This document shows, in pieces, positions 32,647 to 32,837 of a stretch of 32,837 bases of DNA (position 1 is the first letter of the stretch; the number at the start of each line of letters is the position of its first letter). Both the position numbers and the translations under genes were made by a program. The stretch lies in contig NZ_BIXY01000085.1 of assembly GCF_008326305.1 (NCBI RefSeq), positions 1 through 32,837 of the forward strand, given 5' to 3'. The stretch comes from Dictyobacter arantiisoli (GTDB lineage: Bacteria; Chloroflexota; Ktedonobacteria; Ktedonobacterales; Ktedonobacteraceae). The notes under the pieces are model-generated. The model saw nothing but the letters and a program-made list of their open reading frames with translations. It searched no databases and was not told where the DNA came from.

Positions 32647-32837
32647 TCATTTTTTTGCGAGATACTTTGGACGGCACGCCGGAGATCGCCTCCAAGGATG
32701 GGTGACAGAGGGACGATACGGCTCAGGCAATGGAGCGACAGGAGAAGGAGGTTGGGGAACAGGAGGAGTGGATGGAACCGGTTTTTTCGTCCCACGCAGC
32801 CAAAACCACCATGCTTGAATCATCTGCTTGGCGGCGG
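32647..32837 (-). CDS. 3' end of a proline-rich CDS cut by the window edge
   Basis: An open - strand frame enters from the right edge and stops at TGA 32647-32649. The visible part reads AAKQMIQAWWFWLRGTKK, then a Pro-rich run (PVPSTPPVPQPPSPVAPLP) and a basic tail with WRRSPACRPKYLAKK. An internal ATG at 32823 exists, but the frame is open upstream of it. The aromatic patch followed by a proline-rich basic tail would suit the cytosolic end of a membrane protein. No family assigned. Confidence 0.4.
   Translation of the reverse strand, partial: AAKQMIQAWWFWLRGTKKPVPSTPPVPQPPSPVAPLPEPYRPSVTHPWRRSPACRPKYLAKK

Noticed and set aside
32510-32818. 102-codon + strand frame near the right edge
   Set aside because: Gly-rich shadow of the - strand proline-rich frame, and it lacks a ribosome site.
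1-32837. CRISPR arrays, phage or integrase genes, toxin-antitoxin pairs
   Set aside because: No direct-repeat array and no such protein families seen on either strand.

Overview
The window looks like chromosomal DNA from a Chloroflexota bacterium, most probably a Ktedonobacteria-like soil organism. This is inferred from protein style, moderate GC, Shine-Dalgarno-led genes and the mix of housekeeping and signalling genes. No rRNA or other decisive taxonomic marker is present, so the assignment is tentative.

Layout. (1) 1-6726: a long perfect hairpin (1-51), then a membrane-stress-type module: histidine kinase and OmpR-type response regulator (leftward), a DedA/VTT membrane protein, and a MacB-like ABC ATPase plus a 927-residue double-FtsX permease (rightward). 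Three promoters in the module carry the same TGTCAG-N5-TGTCAG box exactly 10 bases before the -10, so the regulator very probably controls itself, DedA and the transporter. The module is bracketed by a perfect 17-base inverted repeat whose core matches the BlaI/CopY operator TACANNTGTA. (2) 6727-8494: a class-C-beta-lactamase-fold serine hydrolase. (3) 8545-10391: a ParM/StbA-like actin gene with a small proline-rich partner. (4) 10392-10820: an IS200/IS605-like end remnant and a tRNA with CAU anticodon. (5) 10916-13981: a two-subunit 2-oxoacid:ferredoxin oxidoreductase. (6) 14071-16646: small zinc-ribbon and two-TM proteins, a GNAT acetyltransferase and an SDR oxidoreductase. (7) 16767-18424: a palindromic element, a DUF4032 kinase-like protein and a second long hairpin. 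(8) 18425-25617, all leftward: recA, then the classic SRP RNA-dnaX-ybaB-recR cluster, mtnP and tyrS. (9) 25957-29414, rightward: Hsp20, infC starting at a rare AUU codon, and an S41/CtpA-like protease. (10) 29489-32394, leftward: glmU and a CorC/HlyC-type membrane protein, then the 3' end of a proline-rich CDS cut by the right edge.

How it works together. Positions 18425-32394 are core genome: repair, replication, protein export, translation, methionine salvage and cell-wall precursor synthesis. Positions 1-18424 are more accessory. The most interesting parts are the self-contained two-component/DedA/ABC regulon, the chromosomal actin-like pair, and several unexplained palindromic intergenic elements.
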